Shown piece after piece: positions 23,530-31,986 of a DNA stretch of 64,000 nt. The translations under genes and the position numbers were made by a program. This DNA comes from Candidatus Heimdallarchaeota archaeon (GTDB lineage Archaea > Asgardarchaeota > Heimdallarchaeia > JABLTI01), in assembly GCA_018238155.1 (NCBI GenBank), contig JABCTZ010000022.1, positions 1 through 64,000 of the forward strand, in the 5' to 3' direction. The first letter of the stretch is position 1. Each line of letters opens with the position of its first letter. Below the pieces are notes generated by a model. The model was not told where the DNA came from, searched no databases, and worked only from the letters and a program-made list of their open reading frames with translations.

Positions 23530-24885
23530 CTATGCTTCAAGCAACTTTTGAGCAAGTTTTTGTGGATAAGTCAAATAATACCCGTCTTGTTCATTTTCAG
23601 CATTAAAAACGAAGATAAAGTATCGTATCTCTGATAGATCCTTTCCAAATCGTATTCTACCAATTCGTTGCAAAGCACCTGTCAAACCTGTTATTGGCCA
23701 ACCAATTTGTATACCAAGATAAAATCCAGGCAAATTTAATCCTTGAGCCAACAAATCTGTTGAGAGGAGATAACTGAGTTGGTTCTCTTCAGCTTTTCGA
23801 ACGATGGCTTGCTTTCGCTCAGGCGGTAATTGCGAATGGATACAAGCAATTTTGTTTTGATTCAAGTCAGTTATTTCTTGGAGCTTTATACCAGTTGCTT
23901 CAGCAAGTTGTTGTTTGATTGTATAAGTCAGTGCTTCGTTTTCGCTAATGCTGTCATTAAAGAGAATCACTTGACGATCTCTTCTTGTCGTTTCTTTATT
24001 ACGCAATAATTCTTCTTGAATGTAACAATTAAATTGGTCAAAGTAACTTTTATCCAATGTTAGAATCTGTATTGTTCCTCTATGTGGCACCCCTGAAATA
24101 ATCTCAGCAGAGGGAAGAAAGTCGTCTCGAAAGCTAGCTGCTTCTGCGATGGTTGCTGAGGAGAGAAGTAAGCGACACGTGGGATTCATTGCTTTATGTA
24201 TTCGCACATAATAATGAACATTCGAAAGAAGTAACCCGGAATAAACATGAATTTCATCAAAGACAACGACCCCAGCGGAAGTAAGATGTTCGAAGAATCG
24301 CTGTTTACTAGCTGAAGTTGTTATTTGTTGTGGGTCGATATTTGTACTTTTCTGGTTTCGAGGAATTCGATGAAACACTTTATCAAATGTCGCAAGAAGA
24401 ATCTCCGGACAAGCTCGCTCAATACCTGCAACAGCTTTTTGAGATAAATCACCTGTGTAGGAGCTATAGGTAATCCTCTTACCCAACTCAGTTTGAATCC
24501 AAGATAGATAAGTTGTTAATCGAGCTTCTTGGTTTTGTATTAATTGTTTACTAGGATAAAAAATAATAGCACTAGTGATCTTCCCTTGAAGGAGGAGTTC
24601 CAAAATAGCAAAGAGAAAAATCTCTGTTTTACCACTCCCAGTTCCAGCGGTAATAAGCAAATCCTTTCCTTGAAGAATTTTTGGAATGGTATCTGCTTGA
24701 AACATAAACGGATTGCTTTGGAGATACTTATCTATTAGAGGTCCCAAATGAATTAATTCAACTGATGGATCAGACCAAGAGATATCTGCCACAGGATTTG
24801 TTGATTTTGACAGCTCACAGACAAATTTCATTGGAGGAAGAGTACTCTCTTTTATTTGAGGAATCTTATTTTCAACATTCATCAC
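23530..24885 (-). CDS. SF2 DEAH-type helicase core (MrfA/Hrq1-like, N-terminal part)
   Basis: A 451-residue frame with both RecA-like domains. Motifs: LLITAGTGSGKTE (Walker A), IIFYPSKQLIQNQ (Ia), VVVFDEIHVYSG (Walker B, DEIH), LLLSSATI (III), STDLLAQGLNLPG (V) and QRIGRIRFG (VI). It ends at TAG 23530-23532 and the same frame continues into the DUF1998 part for a combined 814 residues, close to the usual size of MrfA-type helicases. DISARM DrmA is also of this helicase/DUF1998 group, so defence is a fair comparison. The start overlaps the end of the Cas1 gene by 14 bases, indicating co-translation. Confidence 0.85.
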   Translation of the reverse strand: MMNVENKIPQIKESTLPPMKFVCELSKSTNPVADISWSDPSVELIHLGPLIDKYLQSNPFMFQADTIPKILQGKDLLITAGTGSGKTEIFLFAILELLLQGKITSAIIFYPSKQLIQNQEARLTTYLSWIQTELGKRITYSSYTGDLSQKAVAGIERACPEILLATFDKVFHRIPRNQKSTNIDPQQITTSASKQRFFEHLTSAGVVVFDEIHVYSGLLLSNVHYYVRIHKAMNPTCRLLLSSATIAEAASFRDDFLPSAEIISGVPHRGTIQILTLDKSYFDQFNCYIQEELLRNKETTRRDRQVILFNDSISENEALTYTIKQQLAEATGIKLQEITDLNQNKIACIHSQLPPERKQAIVRKAEENQLSYLLSTDLLAQGLNLPGFYLGIQIGWPITGLTGALQRIGRIRFGKDLSEIRYFIFVFNAENEQDGYYLTYPQKLAQKLLEA

Positions 24886-27800
24886 TATTCCTCCTATCTA
24901 CCTCCTTCTTTCGATAGAGAAAATTCTTAATATCATTATCAAACAAAACCTGCTCCTCCCACCCAAAATAGATATCGAAATCCTCAAGAGAAGGTAAGTG
25001 AGTAAGGAGCTTACGAAATCGCCCTCGGAGAAAAACAGGTAAATAACTAAAAGGAGTAAAGTCCACATCTGTTATAATAGGGGATAGTTTTTCTCGAAGG
25101 ATTCTTACTATCACAGCTTGATCTTTATCAAGAAGCTCTTCCCATTGCTCAAGCCAAGTCAAAGCAGACTGTTGGTTTTCTTCAAGTCTAATAGTAATTT
25201 GACCTAAAGCAATAGCTATTTTGTCTAATAACTGGAAAAATCTTTGAAGATACTGCTTATACGCTTCTTCGAGGGCAACTGTTTGAGAAGCATAGTACAC
25301 CTTCTCAGAGAAGAATTGTTCAACCAATAACTCAAGTTTTGGTATTGCTTCCTTTCTTACTGCATATAATATCGCACCTGAGGGGGAAATAATTTCCTCA
25401 ACATCAGCTAAGCCAATGGTCTTTGTAGCTACCACTTGAGCAATAAAAAACAAAGCAGCGATTTTAATAGTATCAATAAAATCAAGGAAAAAACCACGCT
25501 CATCTAGAGCACTTGTCTTTTTAGTCCCATGAACAAGCCCTGTGGAACCTTTCCAAGGCAGCCTTACTTGGAGATGCAATGCTATAAGATGGTCTTGCAC
25601 TAACAGAAGGAAGAAATTAGCTAAAGCACTCATCGGAGAATACGCAAGTGTGCGTTTGTCTGGATAAAATTCTCTCTCAGGAACATACCTATCACGTGTC
25701 CTTGAAAACAAATCTAAGTTTTCTTGACTGAATACTTCCTTTAAAAACTCCCACATTAGATTACCTGCGAGGCCCTCACATAACCGGGAAGTAAACGCAT
25801 GGTGCACATTTCGTGAGAGTAAGAGAATGTCGAGAAACGTCCACTCAAAGTCAACTAACGGAAGGGTTGTATTGATAGATTCTTTCATTTTTTTAGCCAA
25901 TAATCCGAATAGTTGTATTGTTACAGCCCAACGAGAGCAAATATTTGCATACAAGAATGAATTGTTTACTACACAAGAAATTCGCAAAGCAAACTGGGCA
26001 ATCACTTGCTCATCAGATAAGTTTGAAATAAGGATTAGTTCATGTTGCTCAGAAAACTGAAAGGCTATTGGATTAAAGCGAACATAAACACCTTTTTGCT
26101 CAAGAGTCGTGACAATCTCAGGAGCTAGTGGTACTGAAGAATATAGGTACTCCAACTCAGTAATCTTCTTTCGAATGTTCTCAATTATTAGATAATCTCC
26201 CTCTAGAGATACTTTCTCGCCAAATCTAATAGTCATCCCATGTGCGGGGACGAGTTCGCTCTTGTAATCGTCCCAAATCATCCCAGAGAGAGTATAAAGT
26301 ACATTCACAAAAGCATTAAGATTACCTTCTTGACATTTAACTACTATGGATTCTATTTTCTTTTTGTTTTTACTTCTAACAAGTTTGAAGAGCGAACCAC
26401 AGTTTGAGCATGAAATAGTACTCGTTCCTATTTGTGGTAAGAAATTTGTACCAAACGCTTCAACTACTCTTGTACAATACAGGCATTTATGCGTAAAAGC
26501 TGCCCCAAAATCAGTTAACCCTTGAACGACTCGAGTTAAATCACCAAAAGCTTCCAATGTGTATGATTCTCGTCGCAAGGTTTTCGAAGAGAAATATCGA
26601 CAAGGAACCGTCCCAGGTTTAAGTGAGCGATCAGTTCTGGAGCGGTATCCATATGGTATTTTATGTGGGGCTAGTTTTCCAAGAGTTGAGAAAACTGAAC
26701 AGACTCCAGTAGTGGTATAAAACTGACACTTTGAGCATGAAAAATTAAAGTACTCTGGAAAGTTCAGAAGTGAACCAAAAAAAGCTCTTTGTCCTGTAAC
26801 CGCTAACACCGTTTTGGATACTATCAATGGATCCTCCTCTCGAGTAAATGAACGTAGAATTCGATCTGTTAAATTTCTGTTCAAATGCAAAGCAAGGGCA
26901 ACTTGCGAAGCTGTTTGAGGACTTTCATTGGATAATACTTTAGTCAAGATCAACTCACGTGCTTTTTGTTGATTATAGAGAACATTCTTCTTTCGCTTAG
27001 ATTGTTGACTGAAGAAGCTCTTCTGCATTTGTTCAGTAATTGTTTGTAGACTTTCAGTTAAAGAATCACTCGCAAACCTTTGACCAATACTACTCAGTAA
27101 TTTTAGGTTTTGAAAGTCTCCATAGGAAAATTTCTTTGAGTGAAGTAGTTTAGACAATTTTGCTTTCATTTTTGAAAGATGATTCTCACTATTCGACTCG
27201 TTTATCAAAGTAAACTGTTCTTGAACTTGCTGAATAAATTTCACTAATTGATTGAAAGATTGAATATACCTATATGCTGCATCTACAGGAAAAGACTTGC
27301 GAAGATACTCAAGTAAAGAATCCCAAGTGAGAGAGGTTACTTTCATAGAGGAGGAGAGGAATAAAATTAACTGGATGATATCAGCAAGCTCAGCATTGCT
27401 ATATGTAACTGTTGTAAGGAGTTCTTCACCAAAGGGAGTTAGTGTATAGCGATTGTTTGACCGGACGATGAACTGAAAAGGTCCCAGAGTAGGAGAGCTT
27501 AACAACAGGAACGCCTTGTACAGCTGTCTGTCAAATACTTGTTCTAAAACAGGTTCTTGTGAGGTTGAATACCTGTAATTAGAGGAGCAACGAAAGAGAT
27601 AACTGGACCGCATCTCTGTGAAGAGTTGTTTGCGAGTGAGATGTCGTCTATAAAGCAAACCAAGCATAGGAATAAAAGAATATTTGTAAATATCACCAGG
27701 ATCAGGAATGAAGGAAGGACCAATTGATGAGAATTGAGGTCCAATAGAAAAACTATTGGAACAACCAGTTAGCATTTGATACCCTTCACCAGAAAGGATT

Positions 27801-28510
27801 TGTGGGTCACAGAAGAAAAGCTTCCGCAGCGATTTATTCTTTCGGAAGGTAAATTGTAACCGGAGAAGAAGAACATCGAACAAATAAGCAGTCAAAAGCG
27901 ACCGGTTTTGCTGACTTACAGGCAGATAGAATACCATTGACTGAACGGAGGGAAGGTCTTTGATTAAGAGTTTCCGAAGTAATGATTCAGGAGTACAGAG
28001 AATAATTCGAGCATCAGCAAACAACTCACAGGAAACCTCTTGCGTTAGACTGCTGATAGTTGTTGCTGTCTTGCATTGAGAACCAAAAGCTGTTTGCAAA
28101 ACATAGTTGAGTTTTCTTGCGACGGTTGTAGAAGGTACAACGAGCATAGAGACTTTGCCTGCGTAACGGGCATCAATCAACGTTGCTACTAATGCTAAAT
28201 CTAAACTAGGGGAAAATTGCACTGGAAACAAATCATTAATTTCCTTGGCATCATTAATCAAGAATAAGCAAGAATCGTTCTTTCTTTGAACTAATACCTC
28301 TAACAACTCGAAGGATAAGAATCGACTCGTCATAAGTGGAAAGTGGTGGATGATCTGCGAAATGGTTCGTGGTTGGTGTGATAGAAGGCGTTTCGACAAA
28401 GCGGTGGTTAAGAACTTGTGTTTGCTTGGTTCTTGTCTTTTAACCTCAACAACCTTTTTCTCAGCCTGCTCCACTACTACTTCTCTTGATTCATCTACTT
28501 GACTGGTCAT
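24872..28510 (-). CDS. cas1-like: Cas1-domain fusion protein with helicase-like N-terminus and zinc ribbons
   Basis: A 1212-residue protein. Residues about 40-260 resemble an SF2 helicase RecA1 domain without Walker A (VSMLVVPSTTVARKLNYVL, then RIILCTPESLLRKLL), so it is probably inactive. Cys pairs follow near 592/595/604/637 and at 676/679 with 701/704 (zinc or iron-sulphur). From about 759 to 1180 the sequence follows Cas1: an N-terminal beta domain (VSLEGDYLIIENIRKKI, then EIVTTLEQKGVYVRF) and the helical domain with Glu912 in LCEGLAGNLMWEFLKE, His994 in STGLVHGTKK, and Asp1010/Asp1013 in FFLDFID, the order of Cas1 metal ligands. No CRISPR array or Cas2 is seen. First gene of the operon; it likely integrates DNA, perhaps the island itself. 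Confidence 0.72.
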   Translation of the reverse strand: MTSQVDESREVVVEQAEKKVVEVKRQEPSKHKFLTTALSKRLLSHQPRTISQIIHHFPLMTSRFLSFELLEVLVQRKNDSCLFLINDAKEINDLFPVQFSPSLDLALVATLIDARYAGKVSMLVVPSTTVARKLNYVLQTAFGSQCKTATTISSLTQEVSCELFADARIILCTPESLLRKLLIKDLPSVQSMVFYLPVSQQNRSLLTAYLFDVLLLRLQFTFRKNKSLRKLFFCDPQILSGEGYQMLTGCSNSFSIGPQFSSIGPSFIPDPGDIYKYSFIPMLGLLYRRHLTRKQLFTEMRSSYLFRCSSNYRYSTSQEPVLEQVFDRQLYKAFLLLSSPTLGPFQFIVRSNNRYTLTPFGEELLTTVTYSNAELADIIQLILFLSSSMKVTSLTWDSLLEYLRKSFPVDAAYRYIQSFNQLVKFIQQVQEQFTLINESNSENHLSKMKAKLSKLLHSKKFSYGDFQNLKLLSSIGQRFASDSLTESLQTITEQMQKSFFSQQSKRKKNVLYNQQKARELILTKVLSNESPQTASQVALALHLNRNLTDRILRSFTREEDPLIVSKTVLAVTGQRAFFGSLLNFPEYFNFSCSKCQFYTTTGVCSVFSTLGKLAPHKIPYGYRSRTDRSLKPGTVPCRYFSSKTLRRESYTLEAFGDLTRVVQGLTDFGAAFTHKCLYCTRVVEAFGTNFLPQIGTSTISCSNCGSLFKLVRSKNKKKIESIVVKCQEGNLNAFVNVLYTLSGMIWDDYKSELVPAHGMTIRFGEKVSLEGDYLIIENIRKKITELEYLYSSVPLAPEIVTTLEQKGVYVRFNPIAFQFSEQHELILISNLSDEQVIAQFALRISCVVNNSFLYANICSRWAVTIQLFGLLAKKMKESINTTLPLVDFEWTFLDILLLSRNVHHAFTSRLCEGLAGNLMWEFLKEVFSQENLDLFSRTRDRYVPEREFYPDKRTLAYSPMSALANFFLLLVQDHLIALHLQVRLPWKGSTGLVHGTKKTSALDERGFFLDFIDTIKIAALFFIAQVVATKTIGLADVEEIISPSGAILYAVRKEAIPKLELLVEQFFSEKVYYASQTVALEEAYKQYLQRFFQLLDKIAIALGQITIRLEENQQSALTWLEQWEELLDKDQAVIVRILREKLSPIITDVDFTPFSYLPVFLRGRFRKLLTHLPSLEDFDIYFGWEEQVLFDNDIKNFLYRKKEVDRRNSDEC

Positions 28511-28588
28511 TTTTGTCGTCCTCGGTAAAGAAACTCCAACAACAATCCTTTTTCCCTTTCATCAACTATTATTCCTCTTGACAAAAAT

Positions 28589-28599
28589 ACTTTATAAAG
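28589..28599 (-). promoter_or_regulatory. TATA-like element upstream of the Cas1 operon
   Basis: CTTTATAAAG is a near-perfect palindromic TATA element in the 136-base gap between the divergently neutral TPR gene end and the Cas1 start. It lies about 80 bases before the ATG at 28510, implying a leader of about 50 bases. Weak evidence, based on sequence and position only. Confidence 0.35.
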
Positions 28600-28646
28600 A
28601 GCTAACTAGTATTTCTAATGTGCAAGTATTTTATTTCCATGGTATC

Positions 28647-29549
28647 TTAAGATGTTGATTCAGCACGTCGCTTTTCCCAGACAAGTCCTAGGAGAAATTC
28701 CATATCAGGCATATTAACTAAACCAAACTCTAAAGATGGATCAATGACCAATGCTTTTTCCAGACTGACAATTGCTTTTGTAGTATGCCCTAGTTTCAAA
28801 TATCCTGCTGCCAACTCAAGCAGAATCATATCATCATCAGGAAATTGTTTGTGGGCTTTTTTCAAGACACCAACTGCTAGCTCATATTCATCTAGTATAC
28901 GGTGAGTAGCTGCAAGATGCCTATGTGCTTTATATAAGCCAGGATTACCTTCTAAGGCTCGAGCGTAAGCTTTTTTCGCATCCTTATAATTGCCGATCCT
29001 TCTATATAGTGAAGCAAGATCCACAAGCATACAAGGAGGTTCATCAATAAGCTCGAAGAATTTTTCATAACAAGCAATTGCTTGGTCGTAAGCTCCATCT
29101 TGTTTGAACTGATGAATGTCCCGAAATAACGCTTGCATTTCTTGAGACACCTTCTCATTAACCATGTGATCAAAGGTGAACTCAGGTGTGGGGTCGTCAG
29201 TACATCCTGGACAGTCACAAACAACCGAAGGAGAGGAAGGTTCTTCTCCCAGGCTTCTAAGAGCATCAAAATCAACAGCTCGACCAATAGCAAGTGCAAC
29301 AAGAGTCTCTCCGGTAAAATAATACCCAAGAGCTAAATTAAATTGAAAATCAGAATGACCAGGCAGAATTTCTAGAGCACGATGCATGACTGTTTTGAGT
29401 TCTTCATATCGTTTACAAATGAAGAGAAAATGACCAATAGCAGCTATCATAATTACGCTCTCAGGAGAAAATGATAAACTAATAAGATCCTCTTCAAGAA
29501 GCTCTATATCTAAATTCTTAGATATCTCTTCATCATTCATGTTTTGCAT
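28647..29549 (-). CDS. TPR-repeat protein
   Basis: A 300-residue tetratricopeptide repeat protein. Helical 34-residue repeats can be read at DFQFNLALGYYFTGETLVAL, AYDQAIACYEKFFELID, NYKDAKKAYARALEGNPGL, EYELAVGVLKKAHKQFPDD and HTTKAIVSLEKALVIDPSL. A short loop CDCPGCTD around residue 112 could bind metal. It is a scaffold for protein-protein contacts; no enzymatic domain is seen. The start may be the second Met (MNDEEISKN). It precedes the Cas1 operon on the same strand with a 136-base gap, so it may or may not be co-transcribed. Confidence 0.85.
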   Translation of the reverse strand: MQNMNDEEISKNLDIELLEEDLISLSFSPESVIMIAAIGHFLFICKRYEELKTVMHRALEILPGHSDFQFNLALGYYFTGETLVALAIGRAVDFDALRSLGEEPSSPSVVCDCPGCTDDPTPEFTFDHMVNEKVSQEMQALFRDIHQFKQDGAYDQAIACYEKFFELIDEPPCMLVDLASLYRRIGNYKDAKKAYARALEGNPGLYKAHRHLAATHRILDEYELAVGVLKKAHKQFPDDDMILLELAAGYLKLGHTTKAIVSLEKALVIDPSLEFGLVNMPDMEFLLGLVWEKRRAESTS

Positions 29550-29729
29550 AACTCATCACCATTCTTCTCTATACCTCATAAATTCATCAATAGATATTGA
29601 CTGAAAATCTTTAAAAATAGCTAATTGATGCGATTCGATGACTAATTTGACTTTAGAAGTGAGAGAGAGCACTGTATCTGTTGAAAGAAAAACTAATATG
29701 TAAAATTAAAGATAAGAAATTAAGCTCAT

Positions 29730-30890
29730 TTGGAGAAGGTTATAGGATTGTCTAAACAAGCACTAAATAGTATCCCCACAATTTTAAATAAGATATCTCA
29801 GCAATTAGAAAATTTCGAGACAAATAATCGTTCTGAAGGAGACATAGCAATTCTTTGGGATGTAGAAAATGTTAACCCAGGAAATGATGCTTCTTTCATA
29901 GAAGGGTTCAAGGAATACCTCTCTCAATATGGACGAGTAATAGTAGCGCAAGCGTTTGCAGACTGGACGAGGAAACCAGTAGCACATATCGCTTCATTAT
30001 TGAGTGAACATCATTTTGAATTAATACATGTCCCAGCAGCAAAGAAGAACAGTGCGGATATGTCACTAATCACTTATGGTATAGAACTAGCACTAAAATA
30101 TCCAAATATTACTACTTTTGTGTTAGTAACAGGGGATTCGGATTTTCGATCATTAGTAAAATCTTTGCGACGAAATGGGAAAAAAATAATCATCGTCTGT
30201 GATGTAAATACTGCGCGACCAGATTTTCTGATCCTTGCAGATAATTTCAAAGATTTTCGTACCCTCAGACCAGGAGGAATAACTGCAAACGAATCCGAAG
30301 AAGTAGTAGAAGAAGAACAGCCATCTTCATTGGAGAAAGCAACCACTGAATTGTCCAAGGAAGCAACAGTAGGAACTCAAGATATTGTTATCGAACAAAG
30401 AAATAACGCCTATAGTCTCCTAACAGAGGCAATAATACAAATGAAGAAGGAAGGATTGAAGCCAGGTATGGGATTAGTGAAAATACGATTACAAATGCTC
30501 AACCCTGATTTCAATGAAAAAGAACTTGGGTTTAAAAATTGGAACAGTTTTATCAATGCAGCTCAAGAAGCTGAGGTTATCCATGTAACAGGGAAAGGTG
30601 CAAGATTAATCCTCGATATTGTCAAACCAGCAATAGAGAAGACAGACCAAGACAAAGCTTTTGAGATGTTACTTGCAATGCTCAAGAAATGTGATGGACA
30701 AGGAAAAGCTAAATACCATAACTTATCAATCATTGCTGGGGAGTTATATAAACAGAAAAAATTTCTAAAGCTGAAAGAGAAACTCGGGTTCAGAAAATTC
30801 AAGGATTTTATTCAAGCAGCAGAGGTTCGAAAACTGGTAGAAACAGAAGTGGAAGGATTAACACATAGTGTAAAAAGATCTACCAAATAA
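29730..30890 (+). CDS. NYN-domain RNase with OST-HTH (LOTUS) domains
   Basis: A 386-residue protein. The first half is a NYN/PIN-like nuclease (LabA, MARF1 type): AILWDVENVNPG with the first catalytic Asp, NSADMSLITYGIELAL, and VLVTGDSDFRSLVKSLRRNG with the second acidic pair. The second half holds an OST-HTH/LOTUS-like winged helix (MKKEGLKPGMGLVKIRLQM, then GFKNWNSFINAAQE) and a weaker second copy near residues 310-375. The same NYN plus LOTUS arrangement is known from MARF1-like and bacterial LabA proteins, which bind or cut RNA. Start is TTG at 29730. It is divergent from the TPR gene and sits in the defence-rich insertion. Confidence 0.85.
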   Translation: MEKVIGLSKQALNSIPTILNKISQQLENFETNNRSEGDIAILWDVENVNPGNDASFIEGFKEYLSQYGRVIVAQAFADWTRKPVAHIASLLSEHHFELIHVPAAKKNSADMSLITYGIELALKYPNITTFVLVTGDSDFRSLVKSLRRNGKKIIIVCDVNTARPDFLILADNFKDFRTLRPGGITANESEEVVEEEQPSSLEKATTELSKEATVGTQDIVIEQRNNAYSLLTEAIIQMKKEGLKPGMGLVKIRLQMLNPDFNEKELGFKNWNSFINAAQEAEVIHVTGKGARLILDIVKPAIEKTDQDKAFEMLLAMLKKCDGQGKAKYHNLSIIAGELYKQKKFLKLKEKLGFRKFKDFIQAAEVRKLVETEVEGLTHSVKRSTK

Positions 30891-30937
30891 CCTATTGTTA
30901 GTTAGTAGATACAAACATAACATTAGAGGGAGAATAT

Positions 30938-31657
30938 TTGAAAATTGTTTCTTGGAATTGCAACATGGCATTTCGTAAAAAAACATCCCAGATATTAAAA
31001 ATCAATCCCAATTTACTATTACTCCAAGAATGTGAGCATCCACAGAAAATAGAAGATCTAGCTTCTACATCAAATGTCTGGGTGGGAAATAATAAGAATA
31101 AAGGTATAGGGATATTTGGTTTTCACAATCTAAAAGTAGAGCTTCACTCAAATTATTCCTCTAACTATAGGTATATTGTCCCTATAATAATTCCTGGTTA
31201 TAAAAAGATAGTAATTTTTATAGTATGGGCGATGAATAATGCCAAAGAACCAAAGAGACGATATATAGGAGAGGTGTATAATGCATTGCATTATTACCAA
31301 GAGATTTTCACATCTCAGACAATTATTATGGGCGATTTTAATTGGAATATTATTTGGGATACAAATCTGCGAAATCCCTTATATGGTACTTTTACAGAGG
31401 TAATTGCTCTTTTAAAGAAGTACCAGATTACTAGTGTCTATCATACCAGAGAAAAACAAAACTTTGGAGAAGAAACACAACCAACCTTTTTTCAATACAA
31501 ATATGCAGACAAACCATACCATATAGATTATATGTTTGCATCTTCGGCACTTCTGCACAGCATTCAATCCTTTCAAATTGGAAACTATGAGCAATGGAAG
31601 AAATTAAGCGATCATATGCCACTAATCTGTGAGCTGAATGAAAATTGTCTCAAATAA
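30938..31657 (+). CDS. Endonuclease/exonuclease/phosphatase family protein
   Basis: A 239-residue EEP-fold hydrolase (DNase I, ExoIII, AP endonuclease superfamily). Catalytic landmarks in order: VSWNCNMAF (Asn), LLLQECEHPQ (metal Glu), IIMGDFNWN (Asp and Asn) and KKLSDHMPLICEL (terminal Asp-His). All key residues are present, so it should be an active phosphodiesterase. The substrate could be DNA, RNA or a phospho-compound. It follows the NYN gene by 47 bases on the same strand, suggesting co-transcription of two nuclease-fold genes. Start is TTG at 30938. Confidence 0.88.
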   Translation: MKIVSWNCNMAFRKKTSQILKINPNLLLLQECEHPQKIEDLASTSNVWVGNNKNKGIGIFGFHNLKVELHSNYSSNYRYIVPIIIPGYKKIVIFIVWAMNNAKEPKRRYIGEVYNALHYYQEIFTSQTIIMGDFNWNIIWDTNLRNPLYGTFTEVIALLKKYQITSVYHTREKQNFGEETQPTFFQYKYADKPYHIDYMFASSALLHSIQSFQIGNYEQWKKLSDHMPLICELNENCLK

Positions 31658-31734
31658 AACAGCCAATTCGATAAATTGAATGTAATTTCATAACATAAAT
31701 AAATTACTTAATCCTAAAAATAATCTAATTTTAA

Positions 31735-31985
31735 TTAAGATTTGACTCTTTCTATGAATTTTTCCCATTCATTTGTTCTAACATAATTATTTACACTTAA
31801 GAAGAAAGTTGACTCAACACCTATTGCTTGAATAAGCTGCTCAACATAAAATGTCCTTTCCCAGAAAGATAAATATAGAATTTCTTTCTCGATAGTAATT
31901 ACATAAAGTTTTTTTTAGCTCTGCTTCAATCGAATTTCTTTTAAGGTTAAAGGTGATTCTTCTTTTACAAAAGGGGTTATTATAT
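31735..31985 (-). pseudogene. Degenerate gene remnant
   Basis: The 330-base gap before the HEAT-CHAT gene contains a protein-like minus-strand frame: about 55 codons reading YVITIEKEILYLSFWERTF and ending FIERVKS at 31735. It has no start codon and is cut off at an 8-A run near 31910; protein-like sequence (FVKEESPLTLKEIRLKQS) resumes in the same frame before a TAA. It looks like a small gene inactivated by a nonsense or frameshift change. Family unknown. Confidence 0.35.
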
Positions 31986-31986
31986 T

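Noticed and set aside
24872..28510. CRISPR array or Cas2 near the Cas1-like gene
   Set aside because: No spaced direct repeats of 25-40 bases were seen in the window, and the nearest small protein (35392-35688) is a winged helix, not Cas2.
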